64,000 nt of DNA, from the NCBI GenBank assembly GCA_947247005.1, contig OX365946.1:51176734-51240733 (forward strand), read 5' to 3'. Numbering within the stretch: the stretch's first letter is position 1; each line of letters starts with the position of its first letter. Below the pieces are notes generated by a model, which made no database searches, had not been told where the DNA came from, and saw only the letters and a list, made by a program, of their open reading frames with translations. This stretch comes from Spisula solida (taxonomy: Eukaryota > Mollusca > Bivalvia > Venerida > Mactridae). The position numbers were made by a program, and so were the translations under genes. Positions 33,700 through 44,657 of the stretch are shown piece after piece.

Positions 33700-36328
33700 T
33701 CACTTGCTGCATGTCCAATATATGTTTAGAAACATCCTTTAGAGCATATTTTTTAACAGCAATAGTTTAATTCTATCGTTCTATGTAGTAAATTAAAGGT
33801 TTTCATATTTCATTAGCTGTTAATCTATTTTTCAAAGATAGCAAGTACATAATTATAGTGTATCACCAATCTGAAAAATATACTATATACACTCAGCAAA
33901 ACTTATTACTAAACACGTGGTTTATCCGTTTACTGATATAACTTTTTTATTTATTATTTTTGCATGGAATTTTGTGTACACGATATTGACTATCACAGGA
34001 TTCGATAAATAAAAGTGTTTTCTTCAAAATGAAATACAGCGATCCATTGAACAATGAAGCATAAAAACCGTAAAATTACCGAGAAATTGACCCGTAGGTG
34101 CAAATACTTATTACGTATGGTAAATTTGAATTATATACATTTGTATATCGACAAATTCAAAAAACAAAATAATTTGATATTTCACTCAACAATATGGTGG
34201 TTATTCACTTTTAAAAATATATTTTTATTGTTATGGTCGAGTGGAGTTAACCCTGTCAGAGTTTTCATTTTTAATGCAAAGTTGGTATTTCTAAACCTAA
34301 ATTGTGCTTTGTTCTTAGCACTATTTTCTTTATTTCTGTCTCCGTGATAAAAACATACACTTGAAAACGAATTTTATTAGCAAAGGGTACATATATGCAT
34401 TAGCAACCTGACAATCGCCCGATGAACACACGGCAAAATGTGTGACTTCAGATGATGTCATCTTAATATTATGTTTATTCTGTATGTGAAAGTTGTAATC
34501 AGATGTTAAAAACATCAATCGTATTGTAATTTCAAACATCCAAACTTCACTAGTTAAAAATGTCAGCAAGATCATACACGTAATGACCTAGCTATGGGTA
34601 AATAAACATGTGTACTTATAAGTTGTGTTGAGTGTAGTACGTGTAATGAAATATACCGGCTGTTCTTTTAAATTAAAGTTAGCATCTAGTTGATAAGTAC
34701 TTTGCTGTTTTTTGATTTCGCACGAGCGCCACATGCAAAACTCAACCGGTCTAATCGGTAATAAAACAAAAACAGTTGTGTGCAATCTTACACACAGGGG
34801 TCGATGTTTTAACCTGTGCAACATACATAGTGTGAAGAAAACAATAGTTCATTCTTATCTAGAACATTAGACAATATTTCATTCTTATCTAGAACATTAG
34901 ACACCACGAAAACCTAAATTAAATGCGTTTTTTTGTCCCCGAGTGTATATCCTCCTGTATGTCTTTCTTCATTCTGGGTTAAGTTACTTGTCCGCTAAAC
35001 AGACTTTCCATATGTAATAGGTGCTTCCGACCAACCCGAATTAGTACGCAATACTAGACGCAATTGAAGAAAAGAATACAAATGTAATGACTGATACCGG
35101 TAATATGCAGAATATATCGCAAGCTTAATATTTTCCGCCTAAGGACCTTATATAACTAACTCAGATTTTTAAAAGACCTATATACTATTTTCTTCTGTTA
35201 TTAGTACCCTACGTTTTGACGTGGACTAATAAGGATCGTTTCTTTATTAACGTCATTATCAAAAATGTGGGTTATATACACCCATATCTCAAAATGAACA
35301 ACTATGTAACACCAGTGGTTTATTATTGAAGAAAACGTGGTCACTATCACATACTAGTATAGAGTATTTCGGCCTAGAATACAGACGATTTCAAAACAAA
35401 ATAAGAACAAATATAAAATATTTGGCCTGTTGTCAGACACGAAGCAGAACAATGAGCACATAAAGCTTAACACGCGCTATAACTATGTCAAAACTGTTTA
35501 ACTCAAAAACAGGTAATGGCGCTAAAACAGAATACATTCATATCGCAGCTATACATCGTATTCTACAAATCTCTACCGCGTTAATTTAATTATTTTCCTA
35601 ATTATCTTGGTCCTTGGAAAGTCTGTTCCGTTTATTTCTTTAATTACTGTGCAAATGTCGAGTGTTCAAAAACTTACTTCACTGCATTAGCAAGACTAAT
35701 ACTGTACAATATTTAACTTATTTATCGAGTATTTCGACTAATTGCAAAGGCTAGAAGCTATCTCTATGCAAGAAAAGCACCCTGAATTTAACGTATTTCA
35801 AGGCAAAACATTTCTCCGTGTTGTCGTTGTTTTCATGGCTACTTATTACGTTCACACGCGTTAAATGTATACTATGTAACATAAAGATTCCCCAATATAG
35901 GGAATGTACGAGTGATAACCACATCACGTTTTAATACGATAGAGATATTTTCAGTTTTAGTCAATATGACCAACAGATTAAACGATTTGTTTTAAAAATG
36001 TTCTGATGTGCATAGTAATATCTTTAAAAGGGTTGCTTGACGCAATTATTAGCGCTAGCGTTTTAGCAGCATACATGTATATTATATCTCTTTTCTGAAA
36101 TTATTATAGTACCCGTTCTAAAGTCGACTTATCGTTTCACATACAGTATTATGAAATTACATTTTATGTACATTGACTATCGTTGTACTTTTCACAGACA
36201 GTATTATGAAAGTACATATTTTATTAAGTACTATTTACGAAAGTACATATTAAATAAACGTCCCCCAAAAAAGATGCATGTATTATGTTTCTGGCATAAA
36301 GAATGTTTAATATGAAAATGTCATTTTT
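33700..36328. other. No gene seen
   Basis: AT-rich, stop-dense DNA apart from the small duplication at 34849-34904. Near 36140-36250 the phrase AGTATTATGAAA-TACAT recurs three times with drift. Nothing else was recognised. Confidence 0.4.
34849..34904. repeat. Small tandem duplication (~28 bp x2)
   Basis: TTCATTCTTATCTAGAACAT followed by TAGACA occurs twice head to tail, nearly identical, so it is a recent replication-slippage event. Confidence 0.85.
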
Positions 36329-36330
36329 AG

Positions 36331-37325
36331 CTCACCTGTCACAAAGTGACAGAGTGAGCTTTTGTGATCACTCTTCGTCCGTCGTCCGTCCGTCCGTCAA
36401 CAATTTGCTTGTGTAGACACTAGAGGTCACAATTTTGACTTAATATTTATGAAACTTGGTCACAATGATCATCTCAACAAAATCTAGGTCAAGTTCGATA
36501 TTGGGTCATCCGGGGTCAAAAACTAGGTCACAAGGTCAAATTATAGAAAAACCTTGTGTAGTCACTAGAGGTCACAATTTTGACTTAATCTTTATAAAAC
36601 TTGGTCACAATGATCATCTCAACAAAATCTAGGTCAAGTTCGATATTAGATCATCCGGGGTCAAAAACTAGGTCACAAGGTCAAATTATAGAAAAACCTT
36701 GTGTAGTCACTAGAGGTCACAATTTTGACTTAATCTTTATAAAACTTGGTCACAATGATCATCTCAACAAAATCTAGGTCAAGTTCGATATTAGGTCATC
36801 CGGGGTCAAAAACTAGGTCACAATGTCAAATTATAGAAAAACCTTGTGTAGTCACTAGAGGTCACAATTTTGACTTAATCTTTATAAAACTTGGTCACAA
36901 TGATCATCTTAACAAAATCTAGGTCAAGTTCGATATTGGGTCATCCGGGGTCAAAAACTAGGTCACAATGTCAAATTATAGAAAAACCTTGTGTAGTCAC
37001 TAGAGGTCACAATTTTGACTTAATCTTTATAAAACTTGGTCACAATGATCATCTCAACAAAATCTAGGTCAAGTTTGATATTGGGTCATCCGGGGTCAAA
37101 AACTAGGTCACAAGGTCAAATCATAGAAAAACCTTATGTAGACACTAGAGGTCACAATTTTGGCCTAATCCTTATGAAACTTGGTCAGAGTGATCATCTC
37201 AACAAAATCTAGGTCAAGTGCGATATTGCATTATATGGGGCCAAGAACTAGGTCACTAGGTCAAATCACAGGTCTTGCATGTACTGCTATAACAGGTGAG
37301 CGACCTAGGGCCCTTTGGGCCCTCT
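36331..37325 (+). mobile_element. 145-bp-unit repeat element, copy 1 (forward)
   Basis: It opens with a hairpin (GCTCACCTGTCAC AAA GTGACAGAGTGAGC), then GTGATCACTCTTCGTCCGTC. Six tandem units follow at an exact 145-base step (starts 36411, 36556, 36701, 36846, 36991, 37136) with AGTCACTAGAGGTCACAATT, AAAATCTAGGTCAAGTTCGA and GGGGTCAAAAACTAGGTCAC. Units 2-5 are almost identical; units 1 and 6 have drifted. It ends CAGGTGAGCGACCTAGGGCC then GGGCCCTCTTGTT. The same two ends flank the copies at 58186, 56803 and 60767. No coding region was found. The family is recalled as common in bivalves; the class is unknown. Confidence 0.85.
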
Positions 37326-37341
37326 TGTTAGATATATACTA

Positions 37342-37978
37342 AACGGATTTAAAAACGCGACACTGGGGTATGTTGTTAATTCAAGTTTATGACGGTATTG
37401 GAATAGTACAGATTAAAGGTAAATGTATTGGCGTCATTTTGGTACTAAGATGATAAAAATGAGATGAGTATTAACAAATATATAGTACAATCAACACGTC
37501 GATCCAAAAAAGAAGTCGGATTCAGACCAAAATTGCTTACATGGTTACCTCCCCTTGACCATAAAACATTATGCAGGTCTATAAAAGAACGGTGTATGTT
37601 TCCTGCAACAATGTTTCCGTGTCATATAGACACATTTTAAATAACAGTTGGATATGTCATTTAATAATTTCAATTTAATTAAGAATTTGTTTCTAGAAGT
37701 CGGACTAGCCTTACGTAAACATTCGATCTGTTATACAGGCTGGTCATCTTTAACGATAAAACCAATGCGCCGATAACCATGTTACTTTTGTTGTCTGGAC
37801 CAATGTCTTATTCGTGCGATACTTTAGTTAATAGTCGTTGGATTTTATTAAGTGTAGTATTAAGACGGCACTGAACTAGCCTTTACGAATATATAAATAA
37901 AAAAAATTATATCTTATACGGGAATTTGTTTTCCTAAAATATACCAACATACCAAAGTGTCGCGTTTTTAAATCCGTT
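37342..37978. mobile_element. 637-bp MITE-like element
   Basis: The left end AACGGATTTAAAAACGCGAC and ACT is mirrored exactly at the right end (AGTGTCGCGTTTTTAAATCCGTT read on the plus strand). A solitary copy of this end lies at 48771-48800. The interior has no reading frame. A target duplication could not be defined. Confidence 0.75.
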
Positions 37979-38563
37979 AACCATAACATTGATATAATAT
38001 AAAACCTTTCCTAGGTGTAATTGTTACCAAAATACGTGGGTTTAATGTCTGTGATATTAGATACTATATGAGTGTTAGCATTATTAATATGTAGTAAATC
38101 AAACACCACACCTGACGCAATATCATAAAGTACGCGGTTATAAATTGAAACAACAGAAGCATCTTTAAGACCAACGGATTCAAGTTACTTCAAATACGCG
38201 TATGAGCTTTTTTTCAGCGTTAGCTGTATTGCTGGATATTTAACCTACTTTAAAAACCATGTTTGTAAAAATAATAGACGAAACGATTTTATTTACGTCC
38301 ATTGGTCAGAATATGCTATACCCATCACAAAAGATACCGCGAAAAAAGTTACATTTCTGCTAAACTTGTAAGCAAATGTACCGGTAGATACACACAGAGA
38401 TATGTTATTCCCGTTTCTCTAGGTGCGTAGTGTATTTCTTATTAATTCTATTTTTAACTGTTTGACCTTAATGTGACCCGGGTCAAGTATAGAATGGCTT
38501 TATTGGCGCCCCGATGGATCGGGGCGTCTGTATTGGAGGACTTTGTTATAATGAGCTGGAAGA

Positions 38564-38690
38564 CAATTCCCCCGTGGTGAGCCTCAACTTGTATGAAGTT
38601 TATGAACAATTCCCCGTGCTGAGCCTCAATTTGTAAGAAGTTTATAAACAATTTCCCGTGTGGACCCTCAATTTGTATGACAGCGAAATG
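38564..38690. repeat. Three 42-43 bp tandem units
   Basis: Units starting CAATTCCC at 38564, 38607 and 38649 carry CGTGxTGAGCCTCAAxTTGT and ATGAAGTTTAT. The near-multiple-of-three length keeps a minus-strand frame open, which explains the apparent 94-codon frame there. Confidence 0.8.
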
Positions 38691-39304
38691 TTTTGGCCAT
38701 TTGTTTACCTTTAAATCAGAAAATAGTTCGTCGTTCATTTTCTTAAAGCAGAGTATTTAGGTAAAACAAACTCATGATAAATACATGTTTTGACAAAATA
38801 TCATTTTATAAACTTTTCTTTTAAAAACAATTATGTTATTAATGCTAATGAACTTCTACGCATTAGTGTTTACTAGCGTATTAATATTTTTGTTTTTATG
38901 TTGTTTACATAATACGCGATGTCGTCATTTAATGAAACGATTTATTTCATTGGCTGGTATATATTCATTAGAGGCATCCTTTTATTTTTAGATTACTAGT
39001 ACGTCGGCTGCTACAATATCTAGAGTGAAAGCTAGGTTTTACATGTAACCCATGTAGACTAATGAGTTTGAAAAGTACTCTGAGAAAGATTAGATTTTAC
39101 CAGGTTTAAATTCTAAGAGAAACCCCGGCTATTTTTAGGATGCTAACATTGCGCGTTGCATCATTGGTTACTCGTACAGATAACAGATTCAGTGATGTTG
39201 ATTTGCTAATCAGCTTTGTGGAACAGACTAATACGTTCCGATTTATGTTCGGTTTTCGATGCCTATTTTATCTTAGATATAGATTTCAGTCGTTATGCCA
39301 ATGG

Positions 39305-39625
39305 AGAGATGTGTCTATACAGATTTGAACGCATTTGCTTTTACAGGTATCTAGACACTTAAAATGGTATCTATACATATCTGAATTAGCTGGTAACTCA
39401 CTGGTCCTCGGTAGAGTTTTTGAGTCTTGGTAGACGCATCTTCTACATCAATTGTTCTCGATTCTTTCTATACGTATTTGAATACATCTAAGCGTATAGA
39501 CCCATGAATAAACTTGAAGTCTGTATAGATTTGGTGTCTAGAAAGCAATTGATTATAGAGTCTATATAAATTTAAATAATGTTGCTTCTAAACAAATACA
39601 TTTGGTTGTCTATACAGATTTGACT
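39305..39625. repeat. Degenerate TCTATACAGATTTG repeats
   Basis: Variants of GTGTCTATACAGATTTGAA recur about six times at irregular spacing (39310, 39370, 39465, 39525, 39560, 39608), some in the opposite sense. Probably an old satellite or repeat remnant. Confidence 0.45.
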
Positions 39626-40289
39626 CGTTCTATGTGTCATGGTTATGCAACACATATGTCTTGTATTGTTAATAGTTTTCTGTTTATAAATAAAACAAAG
39701 TTCATTTACCTGTTGTTTTTTATTCTTGTTATTTTTAACTTATCATATAGAAAATTTCAAATTGATAGCAATGCCTTTACACTCAGCTTTGGTTGTTAAA
39801 TTTATACAACCAATGAAATAGTATGCACCAAATATGGAATTTGCACATACTGAATTGCTATTGGATATATAGCTATACAAACTTTACACACAGTACATTT
39901 GACTATTACATTATACTATTTGCCAATAAACTGAAATTAGCATTATGAAGTTACTACACATCACATCACACTGAAATTAGTTGTAAATGATGTGCATCTG
40001 CATTGTTTGCCATTTGATAATATTAAATGAATAACATGCGTATATTTATAAAACATGCTTGTACAAGAGGATTAAGGTACAAACTAAGATCCTTAATATT
40101 CAAGATAAAAATATATGTGTTATATTTCACTTTTGCCAATATATTTTGAAAAATACAACACCTGCTGTTTCTTATAAAGATCAATCATATATGTCTTTAC
40201 AGTTTTCAGAACTTCTTTTATGGCGCCCTTTGATGCTTTGCATCAATGGTTATCTTGTAATAGTAATTCAGCGCTTGAAAATTTAGTAT

Positions 40290-40372
40290 CGGGATTAGCT
40301 ATATTGGTAGCGCGTTAGTCTACAACATTTCACTTTCTGAGCAGAGGGCCTCGTGTTCAAATCCTACATCAG
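40290..40372 (+). other. tRNA-like sequence (SINE head or tRNA pseudogene)
   Basis: TAGCTATATTGGTAGCGCG matches an A-box region, and about 50 bases later GTGTTCAAATCC matches a B box. The ends (GGGATTA and CATCAGCC) do not pair as an acceptor stem, so an active tRNA is not supported. No poly-A or repeat tail is obvious. Confidence 0.45.
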
Positions 40373-40534
40373 CCTATTTTTTCTGATTTCCTTTTTTCCC
40401 ATTTAGTTTTTGTCTGTAATTTCGACGTTAATTTGAGGTATTCTAAGTCCCGACTACAGTTTTTCCAGACACAATGCACGCTAAATATTAAAGTCTGCGT
40501 TAAGTTTGGTATCACTATATATCGTTATAATTGC

Positions 40535-41048
40535 CGGAAATAGTCGCCGCTTTGTCCGTCCTTCCGTCTGTCCGTCCGTCACACTTTTGTCCGGGCAATA
40601 ACTTGAACAGTATTAGAAATATCAATATGAAACTTCATAGGTTAATATACCTCATTAATTGGAAGTGGAGTGCACAAGAACCATAACTCTTGATCGCATA
40701 TGTTTTTAATTATTCGCCTTTGTAAATTTTTATACTTAATTCTTGTCCGGGCCATAATTTGAACAGTTTTTGAGATATCAATTGGAAACTCCATAGGTGA
40801 ATAGACCTCATTGAGGGGAAATACAGTGCAGAAGAACCATAACTCTTGATTGTATATTTTTGGAGTAATGGCCCTTTGTAATTTTCCATATTTAATTCTT
40901 GTCCGGGCCATAACTTGAACAGTATAAGAGTGTCAATTTGAAACTTCATAGCTGAATAGATCTTATTGAGAGGATGTGCAGTGCCCAAGAACCAATAACT
41001 CTTTATTCCTTTTTTAGAGTTGCTCTACTTTGTATTTTTTCATACTTA
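40535..41048 (+). mobile_element. 156-bp-unit repeat element, left part
   Basis: It starts near GGAAATAGTCGCCGCTTTGT then CCGTCC repeats. The phrase TTCTTGTCCGGGCCATAA-TTGAACAG recurs at a 156-base step (40585, 40741, 40897), with TTGAAACTTCATAGGT-AATA and AGAACCATAACTCTT in each unit. It breaks off at 41048, where the LINE begins, and resumes at 43912. The two minus-strand frames of about 90 codons here reflect the repeat length. Confidence 0.75.
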
Positions 41049-41419
41049 ATTATAATAATAATATCTTTATTTAGGGAAGGTAACATGTACAGACATATGC
41101 AATAGACGAATTCACATGCATCTTAATTTAAACAAGGTCTTCTATAAAACAAACAACAACAAAACAAGTTATTTTGACAATCACTCAAAGTACACACATA
41201 CTATAAGTAAACAATTTAAATATTCAATTTCGTTATTTCCAACATAGAAAATTGAAGTCATACATATATGGTATTAATATTTTTGTTTGTGTATTAAGAA
41301 ATGTTTTACTGATTTTTTGAACGAATTAAGTGATGTAAGTAGACGAATGTTTGTTGGGGTTACATTCCACATATATGCAGACAAATATGAGAAGGACATT
41401 TTCATGTTGTTTATGTTAT

Positions 41420-41600
41420 AGTTAGAACATATTAAGTAAATTTTAATGATTAAAAAGGTCGGAGCGAGCGAAGCGAAGCGAGGCCTTTTTAGTCATTAAA
41501 ATTTGCTTAATATGTTCTAACTAACTTAGATAATAACATTCTGCATTCTGATTGGCCGATAGAAATTAGCGCCAACGCATGACGTCAAGTCTGTGAAGAG
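41420..41600. repeat. GAGCG-loop foldback element, copy 2
   Basis: Nearly identical to 1777-1955, including the hairpin (GTTAGAACATATTAAGTAAA and complement), the centre GGAGCGAGCGAAGCGAAGCG and the right tail GCGCCAACGCATGACGTCA. It lies inside the 3' part of the LINE, so it inserted later. Confidence 0.85.
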
Positions 41601-41737
41601 AAAATTTTAATGATTAAATTTTCATTTAACCGCGAAAATGCGGCGTTTTCATTGGCTCATAATGTAGGTTATATTCTAAGTTGTGTTTAGGTGTCACTAA
41701 GTCATTGTTACTAACTTATCTAAGGGTGTATGTATTA

Positions 41738-41870
41738 TTATGGACTTTGTAAACCATTATGATAATGACATCGATTAGTAAAAGATAGCCATTCGAGCTC
41801 ATTTAGTAACTCTGAGCCATGTTTTTTTGAGTCCTTAGTAATGATCATTCCTGAACTTGTGTTCATCAAA
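41738..41870 (-). pseudogene. LINE C-terminal tail joined to the endonuclease
   Basis: The frame SKKHGSELLNELEWLSFTNR followed by CHYHNG resembles the segment found after the reverse transcriptase in CR1/L2-like proteins (a L-x-x-LxWL-x-x-R pattern). It follows the endonuclease within about 40 bases, so roughly the whole RT has been deleted internally. Confidence 0.45.
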
Positions 41871-42600
41871 CTTTTTGTAGCATCTATATTTAATTGTTTT
41901 ATGAGCTGATCGACTGAAATTTTGAATCTTCGTGTATGTAAAGCAAATTGGAAAATGGTCACTTATACTATAAAACGAAACCTTTACTTCAATAATATTG
42001 TCAGGGTTGCTCGAATACATGTGATCAATTATAGACGAAGAATGTTTAGTTATACGAGTTGGTGAATGTATCATTTGCCTTAAACCATATTTGTTAACAA
42101 GATCGTTCCATTTAGTATTTTTAAAACAACTGGTATCACTTTCAGTTAAGTAATTTATATTTATATCTCCGAGAATATTAAAATCAGAGTTTGTTCCATC
42201 CATTCTCTCAATTATATTTTCAAAATTATCAATCCATGACTGTGCTGAGTCTGGAGGTCGGTATATGAAACTTAATATGATCGGTTTGCTATGAGAAAAT
42301 AATATCTCAATGCAAATGAACTCAATGTCAATATGTTCGAGATCATGTCTACGAGTGTAATGTATTTTGTTGGATATGTAAACTACAATGCCACCTCCTT
42401 TTTTATTGATTCGATCGCGTCTCTCTAAGTTAAAATAGTTATCATGGAGATTATTGTTATTTATTTGATCCGTTAAAAAAGTCCAAGTATATCAGTTGAG
42501 TGAGGTAAAGATAAATGATATTTAAGTTCGTCTAGTTTTGGTAATAAATGATGAATGTTCAAACTAGCAATATGAAGGCCTTTTTTATCGTAAGAAAATG
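41835..42600 (-). pseudogene. LINE APE-type endonuclease domain
   Basis: The N-terminal part reads GLHIASLNIHHLLPKLDELK then DILGL before a frame break near 42480. It resumes with KKGGGIVVYISNKIHYTRR, EFICIEILFSHSKPI, SFIYRPPDSAQSWIDNFEN, NILGDININYLTE, SPTRITKHSSSIIDHMYSS and SISDHFPICFTYT. The E-x-I, GDxN, S-SIIDH and SDH-P motifs are those of the exonuclease-endonuclease-phosphatase fold, which nicks target DNA for reverse transcription. It stops after KKFDEHKFRND, where the reverse transcriptase should begin further on. Confidence 0.75.
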
Positions 42601-42650
42601 AATTCAACTCGTTATGTTACACTTTGCAATTCAGTTTCAGTCGGAACATT

Positions 42651-42923
42651 TCATGTATATATTGTTTTTTTACTACTACATTTTCCCTTTGTTTCCCAAT
42701 TACTATTAGTTTGCGAGATTAACATGACGCTGCTTATTTCAAAAGGTTTAGATGTTGTGTACTCTGTGGGTTGAATAATATCATTTTCACAAGGACATAC
42801 TATATTAAATGATGCATTCATAACATTTATATCAACATTTTCATTTACCTGATCCAGTAAACCTGTAAATGAATTAGCACACTTGCATAATTTTTCGTTA
42901 CACTCCTTACACAAGTCATTCAA
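42651..42923 (-). pseudogene. LINE Cys-rich linker segment
   Basis: A frame with DLCKECNEKLCKCANSF and FNIVCPCEND lies between the esterase part and the endonuclease part of the LINE. The CxxC and CxC pairs suggest a small metal-binding module. No known family was recognised. Confidence 0.45.
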
Positions 42924-42965
42924 AAGTTCATTTATATTTATGTTTGAGTGGTTGTCAATGTCCCC

Positions 42966-43788
42966 CTACCACTGACGTCCATATTCGCGCGTAGCAGGTT
43001 TCTCCTTTATGATGTTCATTGTGCCATTTATCATCGAAACGAGTGTTCTCGTACCTGTAGTGTTTAAGTGTATGGCATCTCGATGGAATAAGTACTTAGC
43101 TACGCTTCCATTACCGTACACAAACGTGCTGTGAGTGTCAATGAATGGGGCAGATGTTACTTCACAACTCTGTTTAATGGCGTCATTTAGTTGCACAACA
43201 TCGGCGTCTCCATGCGGGGCTACAGAACACAAAAATACTCTACACTGTTTGCAGGTAAGTTATTGTCTTCTTTAAGTCATGTTTGGTTCGCATGTAAGTT
43301 ATTGTCTTCTTTAAGTCATGATAGATTGACCTGATATCATGATATCCTGCTACATCATTGCCTCCTATGTAGATGATGACGTTTTTGTAAGGATCCATGT
43401 TCCATGAACACAGCAGAGAATTTACGTCTGAGAGCCTTTTTCCTGGTAGTGATTTTATCGTGACATTTCTTTTTAGACCGCGTTTCTGGATGCCACGTAA
43501 TATCGAGTCTCCAATGACCAGCGTTTTGTTTTTGATGACAGGGCGTTTGATGACAGGGCGTTTGTCTGTGAATTGTTGAGTTTCAGGTTGATTTTGACGC
43601 ATCGATGTAGACTTAACTGCTACTTCCTTCCGGTATGTTTCTTCAGACACTTTTGGTCGCTGGCTGTTCTGTTCATTAGTTTGATCATTAGTGTAATGTT
43701 TGTCCTGCACCGGTGTAGATTTTTCAATCAAATTTGAATTAGATGTACCTTTTACAGTTGCCGATTTTACAGACGATACATTTTTCAA
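42966..43788 (-). pseudogene. LINE ORF1-type protein with SGNH hydrolase domain
   Basis: A basic, Ser/Thr-rich N-terminus leads to KTLVIGDSILRGIQKRGL (GDS block with nucleophile Ser), then KNVIIYIGGNDV (G-x-N-D oxyanion block). After a frameshift near 43236 it continues FIDTHSTFVYGNGSVAKYLF and HRDAIHLNTTGTRTLV, where D-x-x-H supplies the catalytic Asp and His. Two slippage duplications are visible: a 15-base one giving RPVIKRPVIK, and a ~34-base one giving HDLKKTITYMRTKHDLKKT. The domain is a lipase/acetylesterase type found in ORF1 of some LINEs, where it may help RNP handling. The catalytic residues are present but the frame is broken. Confidence 0.7.
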
Positions 43789-43911
43789 ATGATCGCTGAT
43801 TGACTGGAGTCGTCTGTAAATATTTTCTGTGGAGATTTTCGTGTCTTTACTTAATTGATATGTGGTTTGCGCGAGGTTATCAACATTAGCTTCTGAATGT
43901 TTGCTTGCTAA

Positions 43912-44095
43912 TTAAATTCTTGTCCAGGCCACAACTCAAACAGTTTTGGATATATAAATTTGAAAATTCATAGATAAATAAATCTTATTATTACAGTGCA
44001 GTGGCAAAGAATAAGAACATATTTTTTAGCATTTGTTCTGTGAAAAACGCCCCACGGGGAGAATAACCCGTCTGTGACGGCTCTTGTTTCATTCA
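43912..44095 (+). mobile_element. 156-bp-unit repeat element, right part
   Basis: It resumes with AATTCTTGTCCAGGCCACAA, one more partial unit, then ends with AACGCCCCACGGGGAGAATA and GTCTGTGACGGCTCTTGTTT. Together with 40535-41048 it forms one element split by the LINE. Confidence 0.65.
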
Positions 44096-44657
44096 CTGAC
44101 AAACAATTTACATGGATAAATATATAAGTTCTAGTTTGATTAGTGTTTTCAATTTCAGTGGTATGAAATAACGTCCGCATCTTTATTGAAAACAAGTTCA
44201 TATATATATGCTATCTTAACGCTGTTTATCTTTTTTTAAAGATATTTCTTGTTTAATTTACAATTACTTTATCTTAAAGTCAAGAACCTTGCAAAATGAA
44301 ATGGGACCAAGAAATATCACCGAATGTGTGAAATGTACCCAAATACGGCTCGTCACAGTTACACACGCATCAGAGGTCCAAATTGTGATAGTGTGCACAA
44401 CTAAGTCCAGAATCCTGCAAATTATCATTTCGAGGCAATCATAAGCCAAACCGATCAGACCAATTTGTGCCGATGATATGCACTACTGAAACTTTGTGTT
44501 AATAAGATATGATATAACGCGGGCAAAATTATAAGTACCAAAAACAATGGGCAATAAACCCGCTTAAAATTGACCCGACAAAAGTGCGCTGAAGACATGC
44601 GTTCTAGACTTGGTGCTGATGAGTTATACTAAGTTTTGTTGAAATCCAACCAATGAT
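44096..44657. other. No gene; fragment of the 0.7 kb repeat end
   Basis: 44218-44258 (AACGCTGTTTATC, AAAGATATTTCTTGTTTAA) is a reverse copy of the hairpin end seen at 907 and 21389. The rest is AT-rich without features. Confidence 0.45.

Larger units (their letters stand above)
37979..40288. other. No gene seen; small repeats only
   Basis: 38200-38380 resembles 51290-51480 loosely (TTTTTCAGCGTTAG, ACCTACTTTAA-AACCA), so it is an old dispersed repeat. At 38505-38527 there is a tight palindrome (GCGCCCCGAT GG ATCGGGGCGT). The rest is AT-rich without genes. Confidence 0.4.
41049..43911 (-). mobile_element. LINE (non-LTR retrotransposon), esterase/endonuclease type, RT missing
   Basis: Minus-strand element inserted in the 156-bp-unit repeat; the repeat continues on both sides with AATT at each junction. 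Its 3' end at 41049 reads CCCTAAATAAAGATATTATT followed by ATTAT units, a typical LINE tail. Going 5' to 3' it carries an SGNH-esterase domain, a Cys-rich linker, an APE-type endonuclease and a C-terminal tail, with no reverse transcriptase between the last two. CR1/L2-like elements are known to combine an esterase-bearing ORF1 with an APE endonuclease, so that clade is inferred. Several frameshifts make it dead. A foldback repeat has inserted at 41420-41600. Confidence 0.75.

Noticed and set aside
38454..38738. 94-codon minus-strand frame with repeated HGELFINF
   Set aside because: It follows from the 42-43 bp tandem units; there is no domain.
40290..40372. Functional tRNA gene
   Set aside because: A and B boxes are present, but the ends do not form an acceptor stem.
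40642..40988. Two repetitive minus-strand frames of about 90 codons
   Set aside because: They are read through the 156-bp-unit repeat and encode the same decayed repeat twice.
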